A DNA stretch of 64,000 nucleotides from Chitinophaga solisilvae (GTDB lineage Bacteria > Bacteroidota > Bacteroidia > Chitinophagales > Chitinophagaceae), in the NCBI RefSeq assembly GCF_009928525.1, contig NZ_JAABOK010000004.1, forward strand, positions 124,001 through 188,000, written 5' to 3'. The translations under genes were made by a program, and so were the position numbers. Positions 63,487 to 64,000 of the stretch are shown piece after piece. Position 1 is the first letter of the stretch, and the number at the start of each line of letters is the position of its first letter. The notes beneath the pieces are model-generated. The model did no database searches, was not told where the DNA came from, and saw only the letters and a list, made by a program, of their open reading frames with translations.

Positions 63487-63729
63487 TTATTGTCCAGCAA
63501 TTACACCTATTGATGCACAGGTAGTAGTTAATGGAAGTGGAGCAGTACATTGGCGTTTAACTGGGGATGCCGGTTGAATTACCCAGGTAGTAACTTTTAA
63601 GTCGCATTTTCTGTTTATTGGATTTGCGCAAAAAACATTATTTGAGCTAGTTGTTGCTTTAACAGCAAATGCACCACCTATAGCAGCCAGAACAGCTATT
63701 GAACCGAGAATTATTTTAGCTTTTTTCAT
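63487..63729 (-). CDS. Small exported four-cysteine peptide, copy 3
   Basis: An 80-residue precursor, closely similar to copy 2 (MKKAKIILGSIAVLAAIGG; SPVKRQCTAPLPLTTTC; ASIGVIAGQ) with the same Cys spacing. A longer frame starts 16 codons upstream, but the Met at 63729 aligns with copy 2 and gives a clean signal-like N-terminus. Differences lie mainly between Cys2 and Cys3 (VTTWVIQPA against MTNFVIAPL), as expected of paralogous ligands under diversification. Confidence 0.78.
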   Translation of the reverse strand: MKKAKIILGSIAVLAAIGGAFAVKATTSSNNVFCANPINRKCDLKVTTWVIQPASPVKRQCTAPLPLTTTCASIGVIAGQ

Positions 63730-63806
63730 GATTAAAGTATTAAAGATGTTAGAAATAAAGTTTTCATGCAGCATCATATGGTATGCATGTTTATAATTAC
63801 TGATTA

Positions 63807-63875
63807 TTAAATTTCAGTAATTAGTCCGCTGAATGCACAGGTTGTAATCAGGGATACTCTTTTATAAGAAGTCAT
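63807..63875 (-). pseudogene. Remnant of a peptide copy
   Basis: A 22-codon frame starting MTSYKRVSLITTCAFSGL aligns with the C-terminal SPVKRQC..LTTTCASIGV part of copies 3 and 4, but everything before it is missing and its start lies in the hairpin behind copy 4. DNA similarity to copy 3 is visible (gaatgcacaggttgtaatca against tgatgcacaggtagtagtta). Probably a decayed or recombined copy; a functional micro-peptide is less likely. Confidence 0.5.
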
Positions 63876-63899
63876 AGCCTGGTAATTGGCTATGACTTC
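63869..63899. other. Hairpin downstream of peptide copy 4
   Basis: gaagtcatagcc / ggctatgacttc, a perfect 12-pair stem, just after the stop of copy 4 and overlapping the remnant frame. Confidence 0.6.
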
Positions 63900-63911
63900 A
63901 AAAGATACTTG

Positions 63912-64000
63912 TTACTGTCCAGCAATTACTCCTATTGATGCACATGTAGTAGTTAATGGAAGCGGAGCAGTACACTGACGTTTAACTGGTGATGCTGGCT
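63912..64000 (-). CDS. Small exported four-cysteine peptide, copy 4 (cut by window edge)
   Basis: The last 28 residues are visible: PASPVKRQCTAPLPLTTTC followed by ASIGVIAGQ and stop. They are the same as the end of copy 3. The N-terminus lies beyond base 64000, so the array continues outside the window. Confidence 0.75.
   Translation of the reverse strand, partial: PASPVKRQCTAPLPLTTTCASIGVIAGQ

Noticed and set aside
62667..63729. Calling the small peptides lanthipeptide precursors outright
   Set aside because: They carry Sec-like signals, no known leader motif, and are 10 kb from the synthetase; they remain candidates only.

Overview
The window looks like a chromosomal segment of a Bacteroidota species, most likely a Chitinophaga-like member of the Chitinophagaceae. 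The signs are: two sigma/FecR/SusC/SusD systems with STN domains, several Bacteroidota-only domain families (DUF4199, DUF1835, OMP_b-brl_3 type barrels, a dihydroorotase homologue without metal ligands), promoter elements of the TTTG / TAnnTTTG type, and few Shine-Dalgarno sites. No tRNA, rRNA, IS element or CRISPR array was recognised. The first ~48 kb is of moderate GC; from ~49.4 kb to the end the DNA is clearly more AT-rich.

Layout. 0-4 kb: DUF1835 protein, cupin and topoisomerase IV subunit A, closed by a terminator and a large nested palindrome. 4.2-11.3 kb: sigma-FecR-SusC-SusD nutrient uptake locus. 11.4-17.6 kb (minus): an exported protein and the complete GDP-D-glycero-D-manno-heptose pathway (gmhB, hddC, gmhA, hddA) with two glycosyltransferases. 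17.6-33.1 kb: mixed envelope and housekeeping genes (DUF4199, a probably inactive dihydroorotase homologue, HEAT protein, DPP IV peptidase, DUF1349, alkaline phosphatase superfamily, SGNH hydrolase with LacI regulator and paired operators, OmpA lipoprotein, DsbA-like protein, outer-membrane barrel, DinB). 33.1-39.2 kb (minus): a five-gene run coding for EgtD, EgtB, a permease fused to a substrate-binding domain, its ATPase and a flavoprotein disulfide reductase. This reads as an ergothioneine synthesis, transport and redox operon, and the fused binding domain is circularly permuted. 39.3-48.6 kb: dusB, a lipoprotein, an ECF sigma factor with a membrane partner, a second-type EF-G gene preceded by two tandem leader-peptide attenuators, an aldo/keto reductase, a polytopic membrane protein and a class V aminotransferase.

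48.8-64 kb is the most unusual part. An ECF sigma gene and its likely FecR anti-sigma gene are separated by a convergent gene for a three-domain lanthionine synthetase (lyase, kinase, LanC cyclase with intact zinc ligands, hence class IV-like). Then come SusC, SusD, an exported thioredoxin-fold protein and an exported S9 peptidase. The locus ends in an array of small secreted four-cysteine peptides: three complete copies, one remnant and one copy cut by the window edge. I infer a peptide-centred system in which a Thr/Ser/Cys-rich peptide family, a lanthionine synthetase, a peptidase and a SusCD porter act together. The synthetase-peptide link is not proven by the sequence.

A family of long intergenic inverted repeats built from a short acgaatt-like unit sits at five gene ends between 11 and 42 kb. 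A second AT-rich palindrome family occurs twice. Neither was seen in the AT-rich 49-64 kb region, which supports separate acquisition of that region.
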